A DNA stretch of 39,193 nucleotides, from contig CAJUQP010000033.1 of the NCBI GenBank assembly GCA_910588245.1, positions 1-39,193 of the forward strand. Reading direction: 5' to 3'. Both the position numbers and the translations under genes were made by a program. Shown here in pieces: positions 7,875-15,598 of the stretch. The notes below the pieces were generated by a model. It worked only from the letters and a program-made list of their open reading frames with translations. It was not told where the DNA came from and did no database searches. How positions within the stretch are numbered: the first letter of the stretch is position 1; each line of letters opens with the position of its first letter. The stretch comes from an uncultured Muribaculaceae bacterium. GTDB taxonomy: Bacteria; Bacteroidota; Bacteroidia; Bacteroidales; Muribaculaceae.

Positions 7875-8417
7875 TCAACGCCACATGCCGGCGGATGCAC
7901 GGCGTGACGTGGCCGAAAGGATCATGGCTATTACCAGGGAGAGGACTGAGCCGGAGAAGCAGGTGAGCCACCCCATTGTAGAGACGAACTCCGTGGGGGT
8001 AGGCACCATCTTCGAATCAAGGGCCTTCCGTATCAGCTCCGCGGTGTCGGCATACTGTGAGGCAGCCGGACCGGACTCGATCGTAGCGAGCGCCTCACTG
8101 ACATATCTGCCGAGGAAGCCTGGATCGACCGCCACGAGATAGAGCGCCGACAGCAGGCAGCATATCAGGGTGCCGAAGATCACGGTGTAGATTCCACACA
8201 GCCACAGGGCTGAGACTCGCATGTAGGAGGGTTCGGAGCGCCCCATGCGGCGCATATGCCATGCCAGGAGGAAAGGGAAACCGATGGCGAGAGGGAGGAG
8301 TAGAGTGGGAAGGAAAGGGGCCTCCAGACTCAGAAGGAAGCAGGCTGACATCAGGCTGAGATAGAGACCGACGGGGAGACCCGCCTCCGCCGCGTATTTG
8401 TAGACTGATTTTGACAT
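7875..8417 (-). CDS. DUF4199 domain-containing membrane protein
   Basis: A 180-residue integral membrane protein with four hydrophobic segments: VGLYLSLMSACFLLSL, PTLLLPLAIGFPFLLAW, ALWLCGIYTVIFGTLICCLLSALYLV, and a C-terminal WLTCFSGSVLSLVIAMILS. Between the third and fourth lies a long hydrophilic loop with helical character. The layout matches DUF4199, which in Bacteroidetes often precedes a GT2 glycosyltransferase as here; the function is unknown. It starts 44 nt after the bioB stop on the same strand, so it may be read from the bioB promoter. The 161-nt gap to the GT2 gene contains no clear promoter. Confidence 0.75.
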   Translation of the reverse strand: MSKSVYKYAAEAGLPVGLYLSLMSACFLLSLEAPFLPTLLLPLAIGFPFLLAWHMRRMGRSEPSYMRVSALWLCGIYTVIFGTLICCLLSALYLVAVDPGFLGRYVSEALATIESGPAASQYADTAELIRKALDSKMVPTPTEFVSTMGWLTCFSGSVLSLVIAMILSATSRRASAGMWR

Positions 8418-8461
8418 ATACTGTATCAGGATAGGATGAGAGATAAAAACATGAACAAGGA

Positions 8462-9421
8462 TCAGAACTTAAGGCCGGCCTCGCTGAAGAGACGCCGGTC
8501 GTCGGCTATGGTATTGCTGACGGTAGTGAGCATATCGCCCATAAGCACGCCGTTCATACCCCCTTTCATTATACGGAGCATGGAGTCATGGCTCAAGCGC
8601 ATGCGGCCGCCGGCGAAGCGCAGTGACTTCCCAGGGAGGATAAACCGGAAAATTGCTACGGTGCGTATCACGTCTTCCTCCGAGATCAAGGGGGTGTCTT
8701 CGAGAGGAGTACCCTTTATCGGATTGAGGATATTGATCGGCACTGAGTCGACATCAAGGTCGCGGAGTTCAAAGGCGAACTCTATGCGGTCGGCCATGCT
8801 CTCCCCCATCCCGATGATTCCTCCGGAGCACACCTCAAGTCCGCATTCCTTGGCGGCTTTTATGGTGCGCCGTTTGTCATCGGGGGTATGGGTGGTGCAG
8901 AGCGTCGGGAACACGCGCGAAGAGGTCTCCATGTTGCAGTGGTAGCGGCTCACACCGGCGTCGCGCAGCATCTCCATCCCCTTGCGGTCGAGAAGTCCCA
9001 TCGAGGCGCAGAGATAAAGACCTGTCTCTGCCTTTATGTCGCGGATTATGTCGCAGAAGGCACCGAGGTCTTTCGCGGCTACCGTGCGGCCGCTCGTCAC
9101 CAATGAGAAACGCCTGATTCCGGCCTCACTGTTGGCTTTCGCCGCCTTCATGGCCTCGGGGCGCGAAATGATGCCGTAGGTGTCGCAGCCGGTATGATGG
9201 CGAGAGGCCTGGGCACACCATTTGCAGTCTTCACCACACATTCCACTGCGTGCATTTATTATGGAGCAGGAATCCACCTCGGAGCCCTGCCAATGCCGGC
9301 TTATGGCGTCGGCAGCGTCGCACAGGGCGTCGAGGTCGGGATAGCCGGCGAGCCATGCGGCCTCTTCAGGAGATACGCCCTCCCCGGCCATCCCTTTTGC
9401 TTTAAGTTCTTCTAAAGTCAT
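8462..9421 (-). CDS. bioB: Biotin synthase
   Basis: BioB is the radical-SAM enzyme that inserts sulfur into dethiobiotin in the last step of biotin synthesis. The 319-residue protein contains the radical-SAM cluster motif CGEDCKWC (Cys62, Cys66, Cys69), followed by CAQASRHHTG. Cys129, Cys161 and Cys190 (in CASMG, YHCNMETS and EVCSGGIIGMGE) correspond to conserved ligands of the second cluster. LNPIKGTPLED and FAGGRM are also typical. Length and start agree with the family. No other bio genes are nearby, so it is a stand-alone bioB. It is divergent from the nuclease gene across 167 bp holding both promoters. Confidence 0.96.
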   Translation of the reverse strand: MTLEELKAKGMAGEGVSPEEAAWLAGYPDLDALCDAADAISRHWQGSEVDSCSIINARSGMCGEDCKWCAQASRHHTGCDTYGIISRPEAMKAAKANSEAGIRRFSLVTSGRTVAAKDLGAFCDIIRDIKAETGLYLCASMGLLDRKGMEMLRDAGVSRYHCNMETSSRVFPTLCTTHTPDDKRRTIKAAKECGLEVCSGGIIGMGESMADRIEFAFELRDLDVDSVPINILNPIKGTPLEDTPLISEEDVIRTVAIFRFILPGKSLRFAGGRMRLSHDSMLRIMKGGMNGVLMGDMLTTVSNTIADDRRLFSEAGLKF

Positions 9422-9478
9422 CTTGTGTCGTTGTTGGCGCCGAGGCCCGGGTTGACGGACGCGGCGCTTTTATTCCTA

Positions 9479-9509
9479 CAAAATTAGCTTAAATTTGCGT
9501 CATATCAAA
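9479..9509 (-). promoter_or_regulatory. Promoter for bioB
   Basis: On the minus strand TTTG (9509-9506) and, 19 nt further, TAATTTTG (9486-9479) match the Bacteroidetes consensus. The box pair interleaves with the oppositely directed promoter at 9494-9525, so the two may compete. No biotin-repressor-like palindrome was recognised. Confidence 0.7.
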
Positions 9510-9525
9510 ATCATTTGTAATTTTG
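9494..9525 (+). promoter_or_regulatory. Promoter for the nuclease-mnmE operon
   Basis: TTTG at 9494-9497 and TAATTTTG at 9518-9525, separated by 20 nt, match the Bacteroidetes promoter. It points towards the nuclease start at 9589 and its -33 half lies inside the bioB promoter. Confidence 0.75.
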
Positions 9526-9588
9526 TAGTGAAGAAGTTGTTTTGATTTCAACTGCGGGGGACTGTCCCCGGCAACAACATTATCACAG

Positions 9589-10449
9589 ATGTCACGCAAA
9601 AAGAGAAAAAATAGCGGGATGGGCACGGCCGTGCTGTCGGTCAGCGTCATATTCCTCCTGGTCGGGGCCTACATGGCGCTCCATCCGTCAGACAGCAGCG
9701 CCGCGGGGGAAAAAGAGGGCGACACCACGCCGGCACATTACGGCAACAGGCATTACGCCGCACTCGAGACAGTGGAGCTCCCCGACTCCCTGCCCTCCCA
9801 GACCAAAGAATATATCGGTTTCACAATCTCATTCAATAAAGACAACCGCACTCCAAACTATGTGGCCTGGGAACTCCTCGGGGAGGAGACCACGGGCGCC
9901 ACAGGGCGCGGCGATAAGTTCTGGACTGATCCGGATCTCGAGGGGTGTCCGGCGACATCCGACTACACCCGCTCCGGCTACGACCGCGGCCACATGTGCC
10001 CCTCGGCCGACCAGAAATGGAGCACGGAGGCCATGGAAGACTGTTTCGTGATGGCCAACATATGTCCGCAGGAGCACGCGCTCAACAACGGAGCGTGGAA
10101 AACGCTCGAGAACAAGGAAAGACAATGGGCACAACGAGACTCGGCGATCATGATCGTGGCCGGACCTCTCTATACGCCGGCCGACACGAAACGTATCGGC
10201 CATGCCGGCGTCAGGGTGCCCGGGGCCTTCTTCAAGGTGCTTCTCGCACCCTATCTCGACGAGCCCCGGGGCATCGCCTTCGTCTATCCCAACATGACAG
10301 CCCCCGGCAACATGCAGAACTATGCGATGAGCATCGATGAGCTCGAGAGGATAACAGGTTATGATTTCTTCCCCGCCCTCCCAGATGATGTGGAGGAGAA
10401 GGTGGAGGCAACTTTCTCTTTCAAGGAATGGAACAGAGCAGGAAAATGA
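9589..10449 (+). CDS. DNA/RNA non-specific endonuclease (DRGH family), membrane-anchored or secreted
   Basis: A beta-beta-alpha metal (NUC1/NucA) endonuclease of 286 residues. The N terminus is basic followed by a hydrophobic helix (about residues 12-31), a signal anchor or signal peptide that puts the catalytic domain outside the cytosol. The active site is visible: DRGH at residues 132-135 (YDRGHMCPSAD) with catalytic His135, then ANICPQEHALNNGAWKTLE with the metal-binding Asn and structural Trp. Cys residues in the domain could form disulfides. The last bases overlap mnmE. Likely roles are extracellular nucleic-acid degradation or nutrient scavenging; the substrate is not evident. Confidence 0.9.
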   Translation: MSRKKRKNSGMGTAVLSVSVIFLLVGAYMALHPSDSSAAGEKEGDTTPAHYGNRHYAALETVELPDSLPSQTKEYIGFTISFNKDNRTPNYVAWELLGEETTGATGRGDKFWTDPDLEGCPATSDYTRSGYDRGHMCPSADQKWSTEAMEDCFVMANICPQEHALNNGAWKTLENKERQWAQRDSAIMIVAGPLYTPADTKRIGHAGVRVPGAFFKVLLAPYLDEPRGIAFVYPNMTAPGNMQNYAMSIDELERITGYDFFPALPDDVEEKVEATFSFKEWNRAGK

Positions 10450-11936
10450 ACGGACAATCCACGATAGCGGCCGTCTCCACCCCAGCGGGGACAGGAGGCA
10501 TAGCCGTAATACGCATATCCGGACCGGACGCCATTGAGATAGTCGGCGGCGCATGGCGCGGCAAACCACTGAAGGAGATCGCCGGACATACAGCCACCCT
10601 TGGAAAATATGTCTCTACTTCAGGAGAACTTATCGATGAATGTCTCGCCACTCTTTTCCGGGCGCCACGGTCGTTCACCGGAGAGGATGTGGTTGAGATC
10701 TCGGTGCATGGATCTGTGTGGATACAGCGCGAGATAATGGCCGACCTCATCCGGCGCGGAGCGCGTGCCGCAGGGCCGGGAGAATTCACTCAGAGGGCTT
10801 TCCTCAACGGACGCCTCGATCTGGCGCAGGCTGAAGGCGTGGCGGACTTGATCGCGGCATCGTCGAAAGCGGCCCACGATCTTGCGGTATCACAGACAAG
10901 GGGGCGTTTCTCGCGCGAATTCGAAGCGCTCAGGGAGCGGCTGATCGAGTTCGCGTCGCTGCTTGAACTGGAGCTCGACTTCTCTGAGGAGGATGTTGAA
11001 TTCGCCGACCGGGCCAACCTCCGTTCCCTCGCCGGCGCCATACTCGCCAAGGTTGAGCGTCTGGCCGACTCCTATGCTTCGGGCGCCGTGCTCAAGGACG
11101 GCATACCGGTCGTGATCGCCGGAATACCCAACGCCGGTAAATCATCGCTGCTCAACATGCTTCTCGGCGAAGATAAGGCCATCGTGACCGACATACCGGG
11201 CACCACCCGCGATGTGATAGAAGATACCGCAGAGATCGATGGCATCCTTTTCCGCTTTACAGATACAGCCGGACTCCGGGAATCTGACGACATGGTCGAA
11301 TCGATAGGCATAGAGCGCGCCAAGGAGAAAATTCGGACAGCCCGGATAGTCATATGGGTTTTCGATCCGTTCGCCGACGCAGCCAGGCAGATCAGCGAGA
11401 TCCGAGAGATAATGCGTGAGGATCCCGACCGTAAACTGATAGTGCTTGTCAATAAATCTGACCTCGCAGGTGAGAAGAACCATCGTATGACGGAGAGTCC
11501 CGACACTGATGAGTTTATACCCGAGACAGGACACTTACATAACGAAGGAAATGACACAGCATCCTTGACGGAGGGTGCACAAAGAGGTGATGACGCTGAT
11601 GCTTCATTTGAATCGGTTATAAAAGACGCCATCCCTTTCAGCGCCAAGACCGGCGAAGGATTCGGCATGCTGAAACAGCGTCTGAAGGAGATGTCATACA
11701 ACGGCTACGATCCCGGGCAGGAACTTATCGTGACAAACGCGCGCCACTACGAAGCGCTCACGCGCGGAGCAGAATCGCTGCGCCAGGCCATAGCCGGCAT
11801 CGACAGCAACCTCTCCGCCGACTTCATCGCCCAGGACGTCAGAGAAGCCCTTCATTTCCTCGGGACAATAACAGGGAGCGTGACAACCCCCGATCTTCTA
11901 ACCTCCATATTCACCCATTTTTGCATTGGCAAATAA
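10446..11936 (+). CDS. mnmE: tRNA modification GTPase MnmE (TrmE)
   Basis: MnmE works with MnmG to modify uridine 34 of certain tRNAs. The order is an N-terminal folate-binding domain (STIAAVSTPAGTGGIAVIRISGP), a helical domain, an inserted G domain with G1 GIPNAGKSS, G2 GTTRD, G3 DTAG and G4 NKSD, and the C-terminal CIGK containing the functional Cys. I prefer ATG 10446, which overlaps the nuclease stop as ATGA and matches the family N terminus; the frame is open back to ATG 10428 (6 extra residues). An acidic, low-complexity insertion follows NKSD before the FSAKTGEG motif and makes the protein (496 residues) longer than the usual 450-460. Accessory DNA begins directly after the stop. Confidence 0.96.
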   Translation: MNGQSTIAAVSTPAGTGGIAVIRISGPDAIEIVGGAWRGKPLKEIAGHTATLGKYVSTSGELIDECLATLFRAPRSFTGEDVVEISVHGSVWIQREIMADLIRRGARAAGPGEFTQRAFLNGRLDLAQAEGVADLIAASSKAAHDLAVSQTRGRFSREFEALRERLIEFASLLELELDFSEEDVEFADRANLRSLAGAILAKVERLADSYASGAVLKDGIPVVIAGIPNAGKSSLLNMLLGEDKAIVTDIPGTTRDVIEDTAEIDGILFRFTDTAGLRESDDMVESIGIERAKEKIRTARIVIWVFDPFADAARQISEIREIMREDPDRKLIVLVNKSDLAGEKNHRMTESPDTDEFIPETGHLHNEGNDTASLTEGAQRGDDADASFESVIKDAIPFSAKTGEGFGMLKQRLKEMSYNGYDPGQELIVTNARHYEALTRGAESLRQAIAGIDSNLSADFIAQDVREALHFLGTITGSVTTPDLLTSIFTHFCIGK

Positions 11937-11953
11937 TTGATTATCAATTATTT
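11931..11953. repeat. AT-rich palindrome over the mnmE stop codon
   Basis: AAATAATTGA (11931-11940) and TCAATTATTT (11944-11953) form a perfect 10-bp inverted repeat with a 3-nt centre, covering the mnmE stop. It lacks GC for a normal terminator. It sits exactly at the junction between core and accessory DNA. Nothing else is seen in 11954-12193. Confidence 0.5.
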
Positions 11954-12193
11954 ATATTGACAGCAATTGACTATTTTTACAATATCTCCACCGACATTAA
12001 TCTTAAGTCCGACACTTTTTAGAATCCAATCGCGGCGAAGTCACATGGCCTGCTATGCTCCTTTGCCTTAATCGGATTTAACTAAAAATTACCGCCAATA
12101 ATTTAACGTTCATTTTAAACGGCTTCTTAAATGTGCATCTTCCGGTCGGTGGCGGTCAAAATTGCAAGGAACCGGTTCTTAAACTTTCCATAA

Positions 12194-12649
12194 ATGAAAA
12201 ACGACGACAACTTTACAATCACAGAGGTCGATAAGGACAAGAAACATTATCTTCCTCTACTTTTGATAGGAGATGAATCAGAGATAATGATTGATCGGTA
12301 TCTGGAATCAGGGACTCTCTATGTCGGCTTGTTTAATGGTAAGCCGATTGCGGTTTGCGCAACTGTCAATCTTGATCCTGACACTGTTGAAATAAAAAAT
12401 CTTGCCGTCGAAGCTGAATACAGACGGCATGGATACGGTCGACGGATGCTTGAATACGCAGAATCACAAAATTCAAATAAACAGATCATTCTTGGAACCG
12501 GAGAAACGCCCTCAACGCTGAGATTCTATAAATCATGTGGCTATTCCTATTCTCATCGTATCCCAAATTTCTTCACGGATAATTACCCCGCTCCGATTAT
12601 TGAGGAAGGGGTGACATTGCGTGACATGATTTATCTGGAAAAACAATAA
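12194..12649 (+). CDS. GNAT family N-acetyltransferase
   Basis: A 151-residue GNAT enzyme of unknown substrate. The acetyl-CoA-binding segment is EYRRHGYGRRMLEYAE, preceded by the beta strand VEIKNLAVEA and followed by TGETPSTLRFYKSCGYSYSHR, the usual motif order. The gene stands alone: 257 bp of apparently non-coding sequence precede it and 308 bp follow. Composition is less GC-rich than the core genes to the left, in line with its position in the accessory segment. Confidence 0.85.
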   Translation: MKNDDNFTITEVDKDKKHYLPLLLIGDESEIMIDRYLESGTLYVGLFNGKPIAVCATVNLDPDTVEIKNLAVEAEYRRHGYGRRMLEYAESQNSNKQIILGTGETPSTLRFYKSCGYSYSHRIPNFFTDNYPAPIIEEGVTLRDMIYLEKQ

Positions 12650-12860
12650 AACACTGGAAAAATGGAACTGCCCAGTCCCGACACAGAGGCTTCGCCGACA
12701 TGCGCTTTAGGCTTACTCGCGAGTGCTGTTTCCGCAGTTGCCGGTAGGCGCGATGTGGTCGAAAGGTGTCAGAGTGCCTGCACCGTCACCTTTTGACGGC
12801 ATAACCGCCGACAAAAATGCAGACCGCACAGCCTCTTGCCGCTTTCGCATGAATATCCCC
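12650..12860. other. Non-coding stretch before the hip-like operon
   Basis: No gene or family resemblance was seen in this part of the 308-bp gap; the operator and promoter of the next operon occupy the rest (12861-12957). The sequence is more GC-rich than the operon that follows and could be a decayed remnant, but no protein homology was recognised. Confidence 0.35.
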
Positions 12861-12953
12861 TAAAGGGTATAATCTATGGCGCTCTATAATATTTTATACC
12901 CTTTATGGTGCAATTTGAATAAATTGCATTATCTTTGCACCCAAAAGGGTATA
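12861..12953 (+). promoter_or_regulatory. Operator/promoter of the HipBST-like operon
   Basis: TAAAGGGTATAA (12861-12872) and TTATACCCTTTA (12894-12905) are perfect 12-bp inverted repeats. A related half-site AAAAGGGTATA (12943-12953) lies just before the hipB-like start. Between them are a second palindrome, GCAATTT/AAATTGC (12910-12916 and 12921-12927), and a -7 box TATCTTTG (12930-12937). The layout suggests that the HTH protein represses its own promoter; binding itself is inferred. Confidence 0.7.
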
Positions 12954-12957
12954 TCGT

Positions 12958-13161
12958 ATGACTCAGTTAGCTAAATACGTTAAAGAGATGCGCAAACAGT
13001 TTGGGCTTACGCAGGTTGATCTGTCCCAGAAATCCGGGGTGGGTCTGCGCTTTGTGCGTGAACTTGAACAAGGGAAAACGACCCTTCGCCTTGACAAAGT
13101 GAATCAAGTTCTTGCAATGTTCGGAGCCGAAATGACCCCGGCTAAAATCTCTGAAGTATGA
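12958..13161 (+). CDS. HipB-like XRE-family antitoxin/repressor
   Basis: A 67-residue protein that is almost entirely one XRE helix-turn-helix (LAKYVKEMRKQFGLTQVDLSQKSGVGLRFVRELEQGKTTLRLDKVNQVLAMFG). This matches the core of HipB, the DNA-binding partner of HipA kinases. Its stop overlaps the next start as ATGA (13158-13161). Upstream are inverted-repeat operator sites, so autorepression is likely. In tripartite HipBST systems the HipB protein can be a regulator while the antitoxin role lies in the next small protein. Confidence 0.85.
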   Translation: MTQLAKYVKEMRKQFGLTQVDLSQKSGVGLRFVRELEQGKTTLRLDKVNQVLAMFGAEMTPAKISEV

Positions 13162-13496
13162 AACAGGCAAAGGTATTTCTAAATAATACACTCGCCGGAA
13201 TTCTGACCGAAGATGACTTGGGTTATGAATTTCGCTACGATTCCGATTATCTGAAATCTGATGGTGCCGTTGCAGTGAGCCTGACCTTGTCGCTGACAGA
13301 TAAGCCGTACCGCGACAATGTGCTTTTTCCGTTCTTTGACGGCCTTATTCCCGAAGGCTGGCTCCTCGACATAGCAGAACAGAGTTGGAAAATATCTGCC
13401 CGCGACAGATTCTCATTGCTGCTCGCCTGCTGTAAGGACTGCATCGGCAATGTCAGTGTAATCCCTATGGAAAGGAAGGAGGATGGCAATGAATAA
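13158..13496 (+). CDS. HipS-like protein (stand-alone HipA N-terminal subdomain)
   Basis: The 112-residue protein corresponds to the N-terminal HipA_N-1 subdomain of a HipA kinase: KVFLNNTLAGILTEDDLGYEFRYD, then AVAVSLTLSLTDKPY, NVLFPFFDGLIPEGWLLDIA, and DRFSLLLACCKDCIGNVSVIP. It is encoded as a separate gene between a hipB-like and a kinase gene, as in the HipB-HipS-HipT system of enteropathogenic E. coli, where HipS is the antitoxin. It overlaps hipB by 4 bp and hipT by 14 bp (13483-13496), so all three are translationally coupled. The antitoxin role here is by analogy. Confidence 0.82.
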   Translation: MKQAKVFLNNTLAGILTEDDLGYEFRYDSDYLKSDGAVAVSLTLSLTDKPYRDNVLFPFFDGLIPEGWLLDIAEQSWKISARDRFSLLLACCKDCIGNVSVIPMERKEDGNE

Positions 13497-14430
13497 ATGT
13501 CTTTACTGTTATAAGCCGTTGGCTGATGGTGAAGTCGATTACCACAAGGCTTGTGCCCGCAAAATATTTGAATCGACGACGGTGCCGGAGTTGCCCTATA
13601 CCCGTGCCAACATCAAGGACCTGGCACGGGAGATTGTGACAGCAAGCACGACTGTGACGGGAGTACAGGCAAAGCTGTCGCTCGATGTCTCACGCGGTCA
13701 TGCCGGAGAGCCTCAGCGGTTCACCATCGTAGGACTGTGGGGCAGGTTTATACTGAAACCGCAGACCGAGCTTTATGCCAATCTGCCGGAGAATGAAGAC
13801 CTGACCATGCACATGGCTGAAGCTGCCGGAATAAAGACCGTGCCACATTCGCTGATACGGTTTGCCGACGGCGAACTATGCTACATCACCCGTCGCGTTG
13901 ACCGTACCAAGAAAGGCGCGAAGATTGCCATGGAGGATATGTGTCAGCTCTCGGAACGACTCACCGAGGACAAATATAAAGGTTCATACGAGCGAGTCGC
14001 CAAATTGATACGTCAACATTCTTCAGCCCCATTGTTAGATGTCGTCAACTTCTGGGAAGTAGTGCTGTTTTCATGGCTGACAGGCAATGCCGACATGCAC
14101 CTTAAGAACTTCTCTCTCTTCCGTCCTGCCGACAACTACATGCTGACCCCGGCATACGACCTACTGTCGACAGCTCTCGCCATGCCTGAGGATGACGAAG
14201 AACTGGCTTTGACTTTGAATGGAAAAAAGAAACGGATAAAACGGGAAGATTTCGAGAAAGCGATGCGCGACAGCGGCATGGATGAAAAAGCCATAGTAAA
14301 CCTTTTCGCCCGATTCTCCAAAGCCATCCCCAAATGGCATGAGCTGATAAATGCCTCTTTCCTCCCTGAGGATTTACAGGAAGCCTATCATGACAAGATA
14401 GATACAATGGCAAGGAGAATTTCAATTTAA
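13483..14430 (+). CDS. HipT-like serine/threonine kinase toxin (HipA C-terminal domain)
   Basis: The 315-residue kinase lacks the N-terminal subdomain, which is supplied by the preceding gene. A zinc-finger-like start (Cys6, Cys9, His21, Cys24) is followed by the glycine-rich loop TTVTGVQAKL (residues 56-65), where Thr57 and Thr59 resemble the SxS autophosphorylation site described for HipT. The catalytic loop is GNADMHLKN (Asp204, Asn209), and PAYDLLS supplies the metal-binding Asp226. HipA and HipT phosphorylate tRNA synthetases in known cases (GltX, TrpS); the target here is unknown. Composition and coupling with the two upstream genes support one operon. ATG 13489 is an alternative start. 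Confidence 0.87.
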   Translation: MAMNKCLYCYKPLADGEVDYHKACARKIFESTTVPELPYTRANIKDLAREIVTASTTVTGVQAKLSLDVSRGHAGEPQRFTIVGLWGRFILKPQTELYANLPENEDLTMHMAEAAGIKTVPHSLIRFADGELCYITRRVDRTKKGAKIAMEDMCQLSERLTEDKYKGSYERVAKLIRQHSSAPLLDVVNFWEVVLFSWLTGNADMHLKNFSLFRPADNYMLTPAYDLLSTALAMPEDDEELALTLNGKKKRIKREDFEKAMRDSGMDEKAIVNLFARFSKAIPKWHELINASFLPEDLQEAYHDKIDTMARRISI

Positions 14431-14479
14431 CGCCACTGATTTGTCTAATTACAGGAATATCAGATTATAATTTCATGTT

Positions 14480-15304
14480 ATGAAATCGTTAATTCGCACT
14501 ATATTTTGTCTTGTTTTAGCAATGGCAAGCACAAATACAGGCTACTCCCGGACGGTATTGTCTGAATCCACAAGGGAGCCGATTATATACGCCAGTGTGG
14601 GCGTAATAAACCGAAATCTCGGCACAGTAGCCGATACTTTGGGCAACTTCTCGTTAAAAATTCCCGTTGAATTTATTAACGACTCAATAAGAATTTCGTC
14701 TATCGGCTACATCGCGAAAACTTTTGCTGTCAAGGATATAAAAAATATTCCTGACACTATATATCTCGCCGACGACGTGATGATGCTGAATGAAATCGTT
14801 GTAAAACCGCAAAGGATCAAGCATAAGACAGCCGGGCGTAAGGGCGCGGGCGGCTTCCTCTACATCGAGGTAGAAGGAGATAAAGCAGCAGGCCAAGGGC
14901 TCGCCACTCCGTTAAATGTTAAAGAGCGTGCATGGTTGAAGGAATTGGGATTTACCATTTTGACCGGGGACAGGCCTCTCTCAAAAATGAAATTCAGAGT
15001 CAATATATATCGTAAGGAGGATAAGGACTATATATTGCAAAATTTCAATCCTCTATATTTTGACTATGATAAATCCCAACTCGACAATGGCTTATTTATC
15101 TTTAAATTCCCAGAAGAAATAATGTTGGACGCTGGTAACTATTACGTAGAGCTTGAATTCCTTGAAAATTTCGCCAACGAATTTTTCATTATGAAAAGCA
15201 AGCCGATGACCGGACGCACCCGATATAGATATGCAAGTCAATCCGACTGGGAGACATTGCCCTTCGGCGCGCCCATCTATATTGAATATGATAGTGTTGA
15301 ATAA
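14480..15304 (+). CDS. Exported protein with CarboxypepD_reg-like domain
   Basis: A 274-residue protein with a Sec signal peptide (about residues 1-23) and an N-terminal CarboxypepD_reg-like beta domain (about residues 28-105: EPIIYASVGVINRNLGTVADTLGNFSLKIP and the SIGYIAKTF turn). The remaining 170 residues are beta-rich and of unrecognised type. Such domains are frequent in Bacteroidetes surface and TonB-linked proteins, but there is no plug or barrel here. It lies 49 bp after the hipT-like gene on the same strand but need not belong to the toxin operon. Location is most likely periplasmic or on the cell surface. Confidence 0.75.
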   Translation: MKSLIRTIFCLVLAMASTNTGYSRTVLSESTREPIIYASVGVINRNLGTVADTLGNFSLKIPVEFINDSIRISSIGYIAKTFAVKDIKNIPDTIYLADDVMMLNEIVVKPQRIKHKTAGRKGAGGFLYIEVEGDKAAGQGLATPLNVKERAWLKELGFTILTGDRPLSKMKFRVNIYRKEDKDYILQNFNPLYFDYDKSQLDNGLFIFKFPEEIMLDAGNYYVELEFLENFANEFFIMKSKPMTGRTRYRYASQSDWETLPFGAPIYIEYDSVE

Positions 15305-15405
15305 GCGCCTTTTGATGATATGCATTGTTTCAAAATAATTGATACCCTTAATGGTACACTCTGAATGAGAAATGATTATCTTTTATGCTGAGTTGAGTAA
15401 ATAAC

Positions 15406-15597
15406 ATGGAAATAAAGAAAGATAAGAAAGTAATCATCACAGGCAAAAAGATCTGTCTGGTTGCCGGGATACTGGCTGGGATATGCGGAATATATTGGCT
15501 GCTCAAGGCATTATTTTACGATGACACCAATCTTCCTGCGTTACTATCAAGCATTGCCATGGCTCTGTTTCTAACCCTTTACGCACAGAAACGATAA
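15406..15597 (+). CDS. Small two-helix membrane protein
   Basis: The 63-residue protein has a basic N terminus (MEIKKDKKVIITGKK) and two hydrophobic segments (ICLVAGILAGICGIYWLLKALF and ALLSSIAMALFLTLYAQ), so it is probably an inner-membrane hairpin. No family is recognised. The stop at 15597 is one base from the ATG of the HD-domain gene at 15599, which supports it being real and cotranslated. No clear promoter is seen before it. Confidence 0.55.
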   Translation: MEIKKDKKVIITGKKICLVAGILAGICGIYWLLKALFYDDTNLPALLSSIAMALFLTLYAQKR

Positions 15598-15598
15598 T

